Shown here in pieces: positions 40,809 to 49,164 of a stretch of 64,000 bases of DNA (within the stretch, counting starts at the first letter, position 1; the number at the start of each line of letters is the position of its first letter). The stretch is taken from NCBI GenBank assembly GCA_046350115.1, contig JAXMAZ010000016.1, positions 99,376-163,375 on the forward strand. Reading direction: 5' to 3'. The position numbers were made by a program, and so were the translations under genes. The notes beneath the pieces are model-generated. The model made no database searches. It worked only from the letters and a program-made list of their open reading frames with translations, and was not told the DNA's origin. The DNA is from JAXMAZ01 sp046350115 (GTDB taxonomy: Bacteria > Planctomycetota > Planctomycetia > Gemmatales > Gemmataceae).

Positions 40809-41363
40809 ATGAACATGCGGATCGATCAGCCGGTTCTCGACCCGGAAGAGCTGGCCCTGTCCGGCGAGGGCAGCAGCTACGAGTTCGTCCACGGCAAGCC
40901 GGTGGAGAAACCGATGGGAGCGGAATCGGACGCCCTCGCCCTGGCTTTCGGTGCCCAGTTATTTGACTTCGTCCGGCGTCACGGTCTCGGCAAGGTCGGC
41001 GGGTCGCAGACAGGCTACCGCTGCTTTCCCCACGACTCCCGACTGGTCCGTAAGCCGGACGTGTCGTTCGTCGCCGCGGCGCGGGTGCCCGGCGGCAAGG
41101 TGCCCAAAGGCGACTATCGGATCGCCCCGGACTTGGCCGTCGAGTTCATCTCCCCGAACGAGCTGTTCGAGGAGGTCGAGGAGAAGCTGACCGACTACCA
41201 CGCGGCCGGGGTGCGGCTGGTGTGGGTGGTCAGCCCCGGGTCGAAGACGGTGCAGGTGCGACGGGCCGACGGGTCGTGTGCGGTGCTCCGCGAGGCGGAC
41301 ACGCTGTCCGGCGAGGACGTGGTGCCGGGGTTCGCCTGCAAGGTGGCCGACCTGTTCGTCTGA
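40809..41363 (+). CDS. Uma2 family (DUF820) putative restriction-type endonuclease
   Basis: This 184-residue protein of the PD-(D/E)XK nuclease superfamily is found in large numbers in cyanobacteria and planctomycetes. The core reads RKPDVSFVAA… DLAVEFISPNELFEEVEEKL… VRLVWVVSPGSKTVQV; the Asp of PDV and the Glu of VEF are the candidate metal ligands. The ATG at 40809 has GAGGG seven bases upstream. Its biological target is unknown. It stands next to repeat-rich accessory genes and is convergent with a secreted-protein gene. Confidence 0.9.
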   Translation: MNMRIDQPVLDPEELALSGEGSSYEFVHGKPVEKPMGAESDALALAFGAQLFDFVRRHGLGKVGGSQTGYRCFPHDSRLVRKPDVSFVAAARVPGGKVPKGDYRIAPDLAVEFISPNELFEEVEEKLTDYHAAGVRLVWVVSPGSKTVQVRRADGSCAVLREADTLSGEDVVPGFACKVADLFV

Positions 41364-41364
41364 C

Positions 41365-41391
41365 CGGCCGGGGCGGGGGCCGCCCCGGCCG
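41365..41391. terminator. 12-bp perfect hairpin between convergent genes
   Basis: CGGCCGGGGCGG pairs with CCGCCCCGGCCG around a GGG loop. It fills the 39-bp gap between the Uma2 gene and the secreted-protein gene, so it probably serves both. Confidence 0.7.
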
Positions 41392-41402
41392 CTGCCGGGC
41401 GA

Positions 41403-42014
41403 TCACTTCGTCAGCCGGACCGTCAGCCCCTTCACCGGCTTGTCGTCCTTGTCCACGAACCGGGCGCACCCGCCCCACTCGCCGGCCTCCTGCACCACCT
41501 TGAACAGCAGCACGTTCGGCCCGGCCTTGAGCGTCACCGCCGCCTGGTCCTGGTCCTTCTCGGTCGCCCGGGCGTCGGTGTTCTTGACCACCTCCTTGCC
41601 GTTCAGGAACACCTTGCACTGGTCGTCGCTGCCGACCTTCAGCGTGCAGGCCGTCTCCGTCTCGGCCACCACGTAACAGACCGCGTACCCGACGCAGTTC
41701 TCCTGCCGGTCGGTGATCGCGTCGTGGAAGTCGAAGTAGTACTCCTTGGCGACCAGCTTCTTGACCGTCAGCTCCTTGTCCCCGGCCTTCACCTTGCCCC
41801 CCTCTTTCGGCGCCATCGCCGCCTCGCCCTTGACGAACTCCTTGTCCAGGGCGGCGGCCGGCTCCGAATCCCCGAGCGGGATCGGGGCGGCGACCAGCCA
41901 GGTGCGGATGAACCCCTCGTCGTCGATCGGCTTGTCGTCTCGGGCCGGCCGGGCGGCGACAACGGCCACCGCCAGGGCGCACGCGGCGAACGGGACCAGG
42001 CGCTTCAGTGACAT
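41403..42014 (-). CDS. Exported protein of unknown function
   Basis: This 203-residue protein has a signal peptide (LVPFAACALAVAVVAARPA). The body has TWLVAAPIPLGDSE near the start and the pattern ACTLKVGSDDQCKVFLNGKE. These resemble the carbohydrate-binding-like beta-sandwich segment found in planctomycete secreted proteins, where a 'frame' of GSDDxxxVFLNG is common. There is no catalytic motif. It stands alone between the repeat cluster and the Uma2 gene. Confidence 0.75.
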   Translation of the reverse strand: MSLKRLVPFAACALAVAVVAARPARDDKPIDDEGFIRTWLVAAPIPLGDSEPAAALDKEFVKGEAAMAPKEGGKVKAGDKELTVKKLVAKEYYFDFHDAITDRQENCVGYAVCYVVAETETACTLKVGSDDQCKVFLNGKEVVKNTDARATEKDQDQAAVTLKAGPNVLLFKVVQEAGEWGGCARFVDKDDKPVKGLTVRLTK

Positions 42015-42129
42015 GACAACCCCTCCTGAGTGGGACGCGGGCGAAAGCTCGTCGGCCGGGTGACGTGTCGTTGGCCGACGGGGGTTAGGGTCGCCGGCCG
42101 CACGGCGGTTGTCAAGCGGGTCGGGGGCT

Positions 42130-42376
42130 CAACCTAACCCCCCGTCCCCCTTCCCTACGAGGGAAGGGGGAGCAAGCGGGGCGCTCGCCCGGGGACGGGC
42201 CGTGACCATTGCTCGACGACCTCAACCCGCTTGCCGGCCCCCTTCCCTCGTAGGGAAGGGGGACGGGGGGTTAGGTTTTAGCCCCCGCCCGGTCCGCGAC
42301 GGTTGCCTCGTCCGGGCGCGTCGCCCCGCTTGCTCCCCCTTCCCTCGTAGGGAAGGGGGACGGGGGGTTAGGTTGC
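42130..42376. repeat. Second cluster of the CCTAACCCCC hairpin-repeat family
   Basis: One forward unit (42130-42180) and two reverse units (about 42229-42279 and 42327-42376) surround unique sequence, in the same facing arrangement as 6776-7228. Each unit has the TTCCCTACGAGGGAA-type hairpin core. It fills most of the 365-bp gap between the terminase and the secreted-protein genes and nearly reaches the terminase stop codon. Confidence 0.88.
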
Positions 42377-42379
42377 CTC

Positions 42380-43795
42380 TCACACCCAGACCCGCGGGGC
42401 CGGCCGCCCCAACAGGTACTCGACGCCGGCTGCCAGCGCGTCGAGTTGGTCGTCGTGGGCGGTGAACGGGAAGGTGGTCAGCTCCTCCCACAGCCCCCGC
42501 TGGCCGGCGTCCACCCGCCCAGACGCATCGCCCCTCAGCCGCACGGTGCCGTTCTGCACCGGCACGCTCAGCGCCGCCACCCGGGCCGGTTTGCTGCGGA
42601 CGGCCGGCTCTCCCTTCACCCGCGGGCCGAACCGGGCGTGCCGCACCAGCAGGTCGCGGATGCCGGCGAACGCGGCGTTCGCTTCGAACAGGACCGCGTC
42701 CGGCCGCCACCGTCGGTCCGCGGCGTCGATCAGCTCGACCAGCTCCGGGGTGCTCACCCGCCGGCCGCTCGCCTCCAGCACCCGCACCTCGTTCGCCCCG
42801 CTCACCCGGCCGAGCGCCACGATCGCCGACGCGTCCGCGGTCGCCTTCGCGCTCACCGCCGGGTCCACCGCAACCACGACCGACTCGAACCGGTCCCGCG
42901 GCAGCTCGTCCACCCACACCCGCACCCATTCGGGCCGGACCGCCACCTCCTGCTCGTCGAACGCGGTCAGCCGGTAGCCGCGGGCGAACGCCGCCGCCCC
43001 GACCTCGGCCAGCCGTTCCGCCAGCCGCTCCCGCGGCCACTTGGCCGGCCACACCGGCTCCAGGTCCGCCCCGACCGCCCGGCGAAACAGGGCGAACCCG
43101 CCGTTCGTCTTCAGCCGCGAATTCAAATCGTCGGGGTGCCAAGGTGTGGATAAACCCCAGAAGCGTCCGTCCGGTTCGAGCAGGTTCCACAGGTTGTTGT
43201 GGAAGACGTCCGCCGCCCGGTCGCGCTCCGCCTTGCTGTGCAGAGCCTTCACGTCCACGACGTCGTCGCACACAAGGAGGTCGGCCCTCGCCCCGGTGGC
43301 CCCGCTGCCCAGGCCGAACGCCGCGACGGTCGGCCCGATGGCGTCGGCCGGCCGACGGACGGTGAAGCTGTCGGCCGCCCACGGGTCGGCGGGGAACAGG
43401 TCCGGGAACACCATCCGCACCCGCGGGTTGCTCGCGACCGCGTCCCGCAGGAACCGGGTCCGCTCGGCGGCCAGGGCGTCCGTCGCGCACACCAGCTTCA
43501 CCCGCAGGGCCGGGTTGTGACCCAGCTCCCAGACGATCCGGCCGCACACCTGCACGCTCTTGCCGTGGTCCCGCGGCAGCTCGATCAGCCCCTTGCGGTG
43601 GGCCGTCAGGAAGGCTTGCAGCTCGCGGTGGACGGGGGCTTGCTGGAGGGAGTGGCCGGCCGGGTCGGCGAAGCAGAACTCAAGGAACGTGCTCGGGTCC
43701 GCCCGCGCCGCCGGGATTTTCAGGGACACCCCGGCCAGCGTGAGCGGTGAGCCAGTGCCGCACGAGGTCGTCGAACAGGCGGGCGAGCTGGTCAT
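42380..43795 (-). CDS. Phage-type terminase large subunit
   Basis: This DNA-packaging ATPase/nuclease has up to 471 residues. The ATPase part has a Walker A-like LIELPRDHGKSVQV and Walker B ADLLVCDDVVDV. The RNase H-like nuclease part has VVAVDPAVSAKATADASAIV and the terminal FTAHDDQLDALAAGVEYL, with its paired Asp. The ATG at 43795 gives a low-complexity N-terminus read through the small-subunit gene; a GTG at 43729 (then SLKIPAARADP) is also plausible. It follows a terminase small-subunit-like gene. No portal, capsid or tail gene is visible, so this is a prophage relic or a domesticated pair. Confidence 0.85.
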   Translation of the reverse strand: MTSSPACSTTSCGTGSPLTLAGVSLKIPAARADPSTFLEFCFADPAGHSLQQAPVHRELQAFLTAHRKGLIELPRDHGKSVQVCGRIVWELGHNPALRVKLVCATDALAAERTRFLRDAVASNPRVRMVFPDLFPADPWAADSFTVRRPADAIGPTVAAFGLGSGATGARADLLVCDDVVDVKALHSKAERDRAADVFHNNLWNLLEPDGRFWGLSTPWHPDDLNSRLKTNGGFALFRRAVGADLEPVWPAKWPRERLAERLAEVGAAAFARGYRLTAFDEQEVAVRPEWVRVWVDELPRDRFESVVVAVDPAVSAKATADASAIVALGRVSGANEVRVLEASGRRVSTPELVELIDAADRRWRPDAVLFEANAAFAGIRDLLVRHARFGPRVKGEPAVRSKPARVAALSVPVQNGTVRLRGDASGRVDAGQRGLWEELTTFPFTAHDDQLDALAAGVEYLLGRPAPRVWV

Positions 43796-44180
43796 GGGTG
43801 AGGGTCTCCAGGTAAGCGGCCGCCCGCTGGACGTCGGACGTGGGTTTGGCCGCGGCCGGCCCGGGCTTGGGCTTCGCCGTCTTGCCGACCGCCACCCGGA
43901 ACTGGATCAGCTTCTGGGCGGCCTCCCGGCTGGTCCTCTCGTCGTCCGACCGGAGCTGCCGGCGGAGGGTGTGGACGGACTCGGCGGTGGCGTCGGCGAG
44001 CAGTTGCCGCTCGGCCGCCCGGGCGGCCCGGGCCCACCGCTCGGCGTACACGGCCGGCCACCGGCGGACGGTCGCCGCCTTCCGCCCGACCAGGGCGGCG
44101 ACGGCCTCCCACGACGCCCCGCCGGCCCGGGCCTCGGCCGCCTTGCGGAGCTGGGACGCGGACGGCGGGCGACGGGTCAT
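43680..44180 (-). CDS. Terminase small subunit-like HTH protein
   Basis: This 166-residue basic protein has an N-terminal helix-turn-helix (SQLRKAAEARAGGASWEAVA, then LVGRKAATVRRW), as in terminase small subunits that recognise packaging sites. The middle has helices suitable for oligomerisation (ERTSREAAQKLIQFRVAVG). Its 3' end overlaps the large-subunit gene by up to 116 bp. The call rests mainly on this position and the HTH; a transposon-associated regulator is the alternative. Confidence 0.7.
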   Translation of the reverse strand: MTRRPPSASQLRKAAEARAGGASWEAVAALVGRKAATVRRWPAVYAERWARAARAAERQLLADATAESVHTLRRQLRSDDERTSREAAQKLIQFRVAVGKTAKPKPGPAAAKPTSDVQRAAAYLETLTHDQLARLFDDLVRHWLTAHAGRGVPENPGGAGGPEHVP

Positions 44181-44238
44181 GAGCGGACTCCGGAACGACG
44201 TGGGCGGCCGAGGGCGCCACCGGGATGTGATGTGAATA

Positions 44239-44266
44239 TGTGTACACTATAAAGTCGAGAAGTCAA
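44239..44266 (-). promoter_or_regulatory. Possible promoter for the terminase pair
   Basis: On the minus strand, TTGACT (44266-44261) and TACACA (44244-44239) are 16 bp apart in the only AT-rich stretch of this divergent gap. A GTGTACAC palindrome at 44240-44247 overlaps the -10 site and could be an operator. Confidence 0.3.
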
Positions 44267-44370
44267 ACCCGTCGTTCGAGGCGCGGCCCGGCCCGGGGTT
44301 CGGTTGCGGCCCGGCGGCCGGGTCGGGTACACTATCGGTCCTGCCCCACCCGCCCGTCCGTGGTAGCCGT

Positions 44371-47277
44371 ATGCCGCTCCGCCCCCTGCTCGTCGCCCTG
44401 CTGCTCGCCGGCCCGGCGGCCGCGTCCGACCCGGCGTCGGCCGAGTTCTTCGAGACGAAGGTCCGGCCGGTGCTGGTCGAGCACTGCTACAAGTGCCACT
44501 CGTCTCAGTCGAAGGAGCCGAAGGGCGGGCTGCGGGTGGACGGCCGCGACCACCTGCTGGCCGGCGGTGACACCGGGCCGTCACTCGTCCCCGGGAAGCC
44601 GGCCGCCAGCAAGCTGATCGAGGCCGTCTGGTACGGCAACCCGGACCTGCTCATGCCGCCGAAGGGGAAGCTCTCGCCAAACGTCGCCGCCGACCTGGAG
44701 AAGTGGGTAGCCGCCGGCGCTCCGTGGCCGGGCGACCAGACGGCCGCTGCGAAGAAGGCCGGGTTCGACCTGACCGCCCGGAGGGCGACGCACTGGTGCT
44801 GGCAACCGGTCACGCCACATGCCCCACCGGCGGTCAAGAACGCCGGCTGGCCCCGCGACCCGGCCGACGCCTTCCTCCTGGCGAAGCTGGAAGCCGCCGG
44901 CCTGGCCCCGGCCCCGAACGCCGACCCGCTCACCTGGCTCCGCCGCGTCACCTTCGCCCTCACCGGCCTGCCGCCGACCCCGGCCGAAGTCGATGCCTTT
45001 TCCGCCGTCCTCCTTCCGCCGTCCGCCTTCGAGAAGGTCGTGGACCGCCTGTTGGCCTCGCCGGCGTTCGGCGAGCGGTGGGGCCGGCACTGGCTCGACC
45101 TGGTGCGGTACGCGGAGACCCACGGCCACGAGTTCGACCCAGACATCCCGCACGCCTGGCGATACCGGGACTACGTGGTGCGGGCGCTGAACGCGGACGT
45201 GCCGTATGACCGGTTCGTCCGCGAGCACCTGGCCGGGGACGTACTGCCGACCCCGCGGCTCGACCCGGCCACCGGGGCGAACGAGTCCATTGTCGGCACC
45301 GGGTTCTGGCTGCTGAGCGAGGAGCTTCACTCGCCGGTCGATTTGCGGCAGGACCAGGCGGACCGCTTTGACAACCGGATCGACGTGTTCGGCAAGGCGT
45401 TCCTCGGGCTGACGATCGCCTGCGCCCGCTGCCACGACCACAAGTTCGACGCGATCACGGCCAAGGACTACGCCGCCCTGTTCGGCGTCCTGCAAGGCAG
45501 CGGCTACCGGCAGGCGCGGCTCGACGGCTGGGCGCAGAACCGGGCGGTCGCCGCGGAGCTAGCGGGGCTGAGGAGCCGCGACCGCAAGGGAGCGGCCGAG
45601 CCGGGCGGGGAGCGGTTGCCACTCCAGCCGCTCCTTAGCAGTCGCGGCTCCTCGCCGGGGCTGACAGTCGTTGACTATGCGAACCTGAAGCCCGGCGAGT
45701 GGCTGCCGGACGACGTGACCTTCGGCGACGGCCCGCGGCCGGCGGGTGCAATGAGCGTCCGCAAGGTCGGGGACAAGTTCCAGGTCCGGCGGGAGGAGCG
45801 GACGGCGGCCGTGTTCGACCGCTTCTGGAGCGGGCTGAAGACGTCGCCGGACACGGTCGTTGACTACGGCGAGTTCGGCAAGCGGACACGGGCCGGGTTC
45901 ACCGTCCGCACTCCGCTGTTCACCCTGGAGCGGGACGCCCTGTACTACCTGGTCCGCGGCGGCGGGACGGCGTATGCCGGCGTCTGCGGGCACACCCTGA
46001 TCGCCGGCCCGCTGCACGGCAAGCTGCTGCTCAGCTTCCCGGCCGCCGACGGCTACCGGTGGGTGAAGCACGCCCTGCCCGGGTACAAGGGGCAGCGGCT
46101 GCACGTCGAGCTGACCGCCGACCCGCGGACGGACTTCGCCGTCGCCGCGGTGGTGCAGAGTGACGAACCGCCGCCCGCCCCGCCGGCCGGCCCCGGGTGG
46201 GTCGATGCGCCGGCGGAGTTGGTGCCGGAGCTGGCCCGGCTGCACGCCAAGGAGCAGGAGCTGGCGAAGCGGGTGGTGTGGGAGTCTCGGCTGGCCCCGG
46301 CGCTGTTCGACGGCCCGGGGATCGACGAGCGGGTGTTCGTCCGCGGCAACCCCCGCACCCCCGGCGAGGTGGTGCCGCGGCGGTCCCTGGAGGCGCTCGC
46401 CGGCCCGGACCCGCTGCCCATCGCCCGCGGCAGCGGCCGGCTGGAACTGGCCGACCAGCTCACCGACCCGGCCCGCAACCCGCTGCTCGCCCGGGTGGCG
46501 GTGAACCGCGTCTGGCACCACCTGTTCGGCCGCGGGCTGGTCGCCACCCCGGACAACTTCGGGGCGCTCGGCGAAGCCCCCTCCCACCCCGAGCTGCTCG
46601 ACCACCTGGCGACGACGTTCGTGGCGGACGGCTGGTCGCTCAAGCGGCTGGTCCGCCGGCTGGTGCTGAGCCGGGCGTTCGGCATGGCCTCGGCCGGCAC
46701 TGACCCGAAGGCGGCGACGGCCGACCCGGGGAACGCGCTGCTGCACACCTTCCGGGTGAAGCGGCTGGAAGGGGAGGCGATCCGCGACGCCATCCTCCAG
46801 TGCAGCGGCCGGCTCGACCGCACGCTCGGCGGTCCGTCGGTGCCGGTCCACTTGACCCCGTTCCTCGACGGCCGCGGCCGGCCGTCGGCCAGCGGCCCGC
46901 TCGACGGCAACGGGCGACGCAGCCTCTACCTGGCCACCCGGCGGAACTTCCTCTCCCCGTTCCTGCAGACATTCGACGCCCCGATCCCGTTCAGCACCGT
47001 CGGCCGGCGGCAGGTGTCGAACGTGCCGGCCCAGGCGCTCACCCTGCTGAACGACCCGTTCGTCCACCAGCAGGCCGAGGTGTGGGGGACCAGGCTGGCC
47101 ACGACGGACGGCGACCGGGTCGGGGCGCTGTACCGGGCCGCGGTTGGCCGACCGCCGACGCCGGCCGAGGTTGAGGCGTGCCGGGAGTTCGTCGCCGGCC
47201 GGGACCGCGACCCGGCGGCGTGGGCGGCCCTGGCCCACGCGACGTTCAACCTGAAAGAGTTCGTGTTCGTGCCGTGA
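44371..47277 (+). CDS. PSCyt1/PSCyt2/PSD1 planctomycete cytochrome-domain protein
   Basis: This second PSD1-type protein has 968 residues and a signal peptide (RPLLVALLLAGPAAA). PSCyt1 has the heme motif CYKCH (residues ~40-44). PSCyt2/DUF1549 includes HWLDLVRYAETHGHEFD and CARCHDHKFD. The C-terminal PSD1/DUF1553 has VAVNRVWHHLFGRGLV and VPAQALTLLNDPFVHQQAEV. Residues about 401-428 are encoded by an inverted repeat (45571-45652) inserted in frame between PSCyt2 and the following beta-rich domain. The DUF1501 gene follows on the same strand. Like the pair at 5.3-9.9 kb, it probably works outside the cytoplasm with an unknown substrate. Confidence 0.92.
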   Translation: MPLRPLLVALLLAGPAAASDPASAEFFETKVRPVLVEHCYKCHSSQSKEPKGGLRVDGRDHLLAGGDTGPSLVPGKPAASKLIEAVWYGNPDLLMPPKGKLSPNVAADLEKWVAAGAPWPGDQTAAAKKAGFDLTARRATHWCWQPVTPHAPPAVKNAGWPRDPADAFLLAKLEAAGLAPAPNADPLTWLRRVTFALTGLPPTPAEVDAFSAVLLPPSAFEKVVDRLLASPAFGERWGRHWLDLVRYAETHGHEFDPDIPHAWRYRDYVVRALNADVPYDRFVREHLAGDVLPTPRLDPATGANESIVGTGFWLLSEELHSPVDLRQDQADRFDNRIDVFGKAFLGLTIACARCHDHKFDAITAKDYAALFGVLQGSGYRQARLDGWAQNRAVAAELAGLRSRDRKGAAEPGGERLPLQPLLSSRGSSPGLTVVDYANLKPGEWLPDDVTFGDGPRPAGAMSVRKVGDKFQVRREERTAAVFDRFWSGLKTSPDTVVDYGEFGKRTRAGFTVRTPLFTLERDALYYLVRGGGTAYAGVCGHTLIAGPLHGKLLLSFPAADGYRWVKHALPGYKGQRLHVELTADPRTDFAVAAVVQSDEPPPAPPAGPGWVDAPAELVPELARLHAKEQELAKRVVWESRLAPALFDGPGIDERVFVRGNPRTPGEVVPRRSLEALAGPDPLPIARGSGRLELADQLTDPARNPLLARVAVNRVWHHLFGRGLVATPDNFGALGEAPSHPELLDHLATTFVADGWSLKRLVRRLVLSRAFGMASAGTDPKAATADPGNALLHTFRVKRLEGEAIRDAILQCSGRLDRTLGGPSVPVHLTPFLDGRGRPSASGPLDGNGRRSLYLATRRNFLSPFLQTFDAPIPFSTVGRRQVSNVPAQALTLLNDPFVHQQAEVWGTRLATTDGDRVGALYRAAVGRPPTPAEVEACREFVAGRDRDPAAWAALAHATFNLKEFVFVP
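45571..45652. repeat. In-frame inverted repeat inside the PSD1 gene
   Basis: The left arm 45571-45596 (AGGAGCCGCGACCGCAAGGG…) pairs with 45627-45652 with three mismatches in 26 bp and a 30-base loop. It encodes an Arg/Gly/Ser-rich stretch unlike the flanking domains. Confidence 0.85.
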
Positions 47278-47280
47278 CCG

Positions 47281-47401
47281 TTTAGCCGCGAGGCGGAGGC
47301 TCTGCGGAGCCGGAGCGCTGGGACCCGCCGATTCATCGAGCATGTAGCCCGGGGCGCGGTCCCGGCGGCTCGGTCCGCAGAGCCTCCGCCTCGCGGCTAA
47401 A
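47281..47401. repeat. 28-bp perfect inverted repeat between PSD1 and DUF1501 genes
   Basis: TTTAGCCGCGAGGCGGAGGC… (47281-47308) pairs perfectly with 47374-47401. The 65-base interior has weaker extra pairing. It starts three bases after the PSD1 stop and ends 14 bases before the DUF1501 ATG. Confidence 0.95.
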
Positions 47402-47415
47402 CGAGGAACCCGATC

Positions 47416-48813
47416 ATGCCCCACGTGTTCGCCCCGCTGTCTCGCCGCGAGTTCCTCACCCGTTCGGCCAACGGGTTCGGGGCGGTCGCGCTCGCCTCCC
47501 TGCTCGCCGACGACGCCCACGCCAGCCCCACGCTCCACCACAAAGCGACGGCCGACGCGGTCATCTTCCTGTACATGGACGGCGGCCCGAGCCAGGTGGA
47601 CACGTTCGACCCCAAGCCGCTGCTCGACAAGTACCACGGCCAGGATCCGTCGAAGGTGATCGGCAAGCTGGAGCCGACCCAGTTCGCCAACAACGGCACC
47701 GTGTTCCGCAGCCCGTGGGGGTTCAAGCAGTACGGCCGGTCCGGGCTGTGGGTGAGCGACCTGTTCCCGCACGTGGCCAAGTGCGTGGACGACCTGGCGG
47801 TGGTGCGGTCGGTGGTGTCCAAGTTCCCGGAACACACGGCGGCCAACTACTTCCTGCACACCGGCAGCGGCATCCAGGGGCGACCGAGCTGGGGGGCGTG
47901 GTGCGGGTACGGCCTCGGGTCCGGGAACAAGGAGCTGCCGACGTTCGTGGTGCTCAACGGCGGCCTCATCCCGCCGGGCGGATTGGACAACTTCAACAGC
48001 GGGTTCCTGCCGGCCGCCTTCCAGGGGTCGGTGTTCAAGCCCGGCCGGCAGCCGCTGGCCAACGTCGCCCCGCAGGAGCGGTCGCCGGCCGACCAGACGG
48101 CCAAGCTGGACCTGATGAAGCGGCTCGACGCCCTCGGCCGGTTCGGCGCCAGGCCGGCCGACGAGGTGGAGGCGGCCATCGCCAATTACGAGACGGCGTT
48201 CCGGATGCAGTCGGCCGTGCCAGCGCTCACCGACCTGTCCGACGAGACGCAGGAGACGAAAGCCCTCTACGGGCTGGACGCCAAGTACCAGCCGACGGCC
48301 ACGTTCGCCGCCCAGTGTCTGACCGCCCGCCGGCTGGTCGAGCGGGGGTGCCGGTTCATCGAGCTGACCTGTCCGAACGTCGGCCACGACCGCTGGGACC
48401 AGCACGGCGACCTGAAGGGCGGGCACACCAAGAACGCCCTGGCCGTGGACCAGCCGATCGCCGCCTTGCTCACCGACCTGAAGCGGCGGGGCATGCTCCA
48501 CCGGACACTGGTGGTGTGGGCCGGGGAGTTCGGACGGACGCCGTTCGCCCAGGGGTCGGACGGCCGGGACCACAACCCGTTCGGGTTCACCGTCTGGCTG
48601 GCCGGCGGCGGGGTGAAGGGCGGCATCACCCACGGCGAGACGGACGAGTGGGGGTACAAGGTGGTCCGCGACCGGATCGAAATGCACGACCTGCACGCGA
48701 CCATGCTGCACCTGCTCGGCGTCGATCACACCCGGCAGACGTTCCGCTTCGGCGGCCGGGACATGCGGCTGACCGACGTCCACGGCGAGGTGGTGCGGGG
48801 CATCCTGGTCTAG
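47416..48813 (+). CDS. DUF1501 family protein (Tat-exported)
   Basis: This 465-residue paralogue of the gene at 5278-6750 has a Tat-like signal (SRREFLTRSANGFGAVALAS). The catalytic-fold segments are FLYMDGGPSQVDTFDPKPLL, SDGRDHNPFGFTVWLAGGGV and HLLGVDHTRQTFRFGGRD. It lies 138 bp after the PSD1 gene, the standard planctomycete pair. The stop codon TAG is inside the left arm of a nested inverted repeat. The function is unknown beyond export and the sulfatase-like fold. Confidence 0.92.
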   Translation: MPHVFAPLSRREFLTRSANGFGAVALASLLADDAHASPTLHHKATADAVIFLYMDGGPSQVDTFDPKPLLDKYHGQDPSKVIGKLEPTQFANNGTVFRSPWGFKQYGRSGLWVSDLFPHVAKCVDDLAVVRSVVSKFPEHTAANYFLHTGSGIQGRPSWGAWCGYGLGSGNKELPTFVVLNGGLIPPGGLDNFNSGFLPAAFQGSVFKPGRQPLANVAPQERSPADQTAKLDLMKRLDALGRFGARPADEVEAAIANYETAFRMQSAVPALTDLSDETQETKALYGLDAKYQPTATFAAQCLTARRLVERGCRFIELTCPNVGHDRWDQHGDLKGGHTKNALAVDQPIAALLTDLKRRGMLHRTLVVWAGEFGRTPFAQGSDGRDHNPFGFTVWLAGGGVKGGITHGETDEWGYKVVRDRIEMHDLHATMLHLLGVDHTRQTFRFGGRDMRLTDVHGEVVRGILV

Positions 48814-48955
48814 AGCGGGTGGCAATGGGGTGGGCCGGTTGCGGGTCCACGGGCCGCCACGGAGGGCGGCCCCTACCCCGGTAGGGGCCGCCCTCCGTGG
48901 CGGCCCGGACTACTACCTGCGGCAACCGCTCCACCCAAACGCCGTCCCGCTCTAG
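48810..48955. repeat. Nested inverted repeat carrying both convergent stop codons
   Basis: The inner pair 48851-48877 / 48880-48906 is a perfect 27-bp stem. The outer pair CTAGAGCGGG (48810-48819) / CCCGCTCTAG (48946-48955) continues with a CGGTTGC / GCAACCG block. The TAG stops of the DUF1501 gene (48811-48813) and the DUF1653 gene (48954-48952) occupy symmetrical places in the outer arms. Confidence 0.93.
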
Positions 48956-49164
48956 CCGACGCGGACGAACCGCGGGCCGGCGTACCCGTCGCGGTCCACC
49001 GGTTCGAGGAACATCGCCAGCGGCCGGACCCACAGCCCGCCGTCGCCGTACAGCGGGCGGTAGACGACCAGCGGCTCCTGCGTTTCCGAGTGTCGGGCGA
49101 TGCCGAGTACCTCGTACTCATTCCCCTTGAAGTGGCGGTAGCGGCCCGGCTCGACCTGGGTCAT
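48952..49164 (-). CDS. DUF1653 domain protein
   Basis: This 70-residue protein matches the small DUF1653 family: VEPGRYRHFKGNEYEVLGIA, then SETQEPLVVYRPLYGDGGLW and RPLAMFLEPV. The function is unknown; the family is a compact SH3-like or beta-barrel fold by description. The ATG at 49164 overlaps the TGA of the MFS gene (ATGA), so it is translationally coupled and last in the minus-strand run that starts at 52650. Confidence 0.88.
   Translation of the reverse strand: MTQVEPGRYRHFKGNEYEVLGIARHSETQEPLVVYRPLYGDGGLWVRPLAMFLEPVDRDGYAGPRFVRVG

Noticed and set aside
41403..42014. Glycoside hydrolase
   Set aside because: A carbohydrate-binding-like segment is present, but no catalytic acidic residues in a known arrangement.
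45559..48825. 1088-codon minus-strand open frame opposite PSD1 and DUF1501
   Set aside because: It spans two unrelated real genes and the inverted repeat between them, and has no domain signal.
48800..48960. Insertion sequence remnant
   Set aside because: No transposase fragment or target-site duplication is seen; only palindromic DNA is present.
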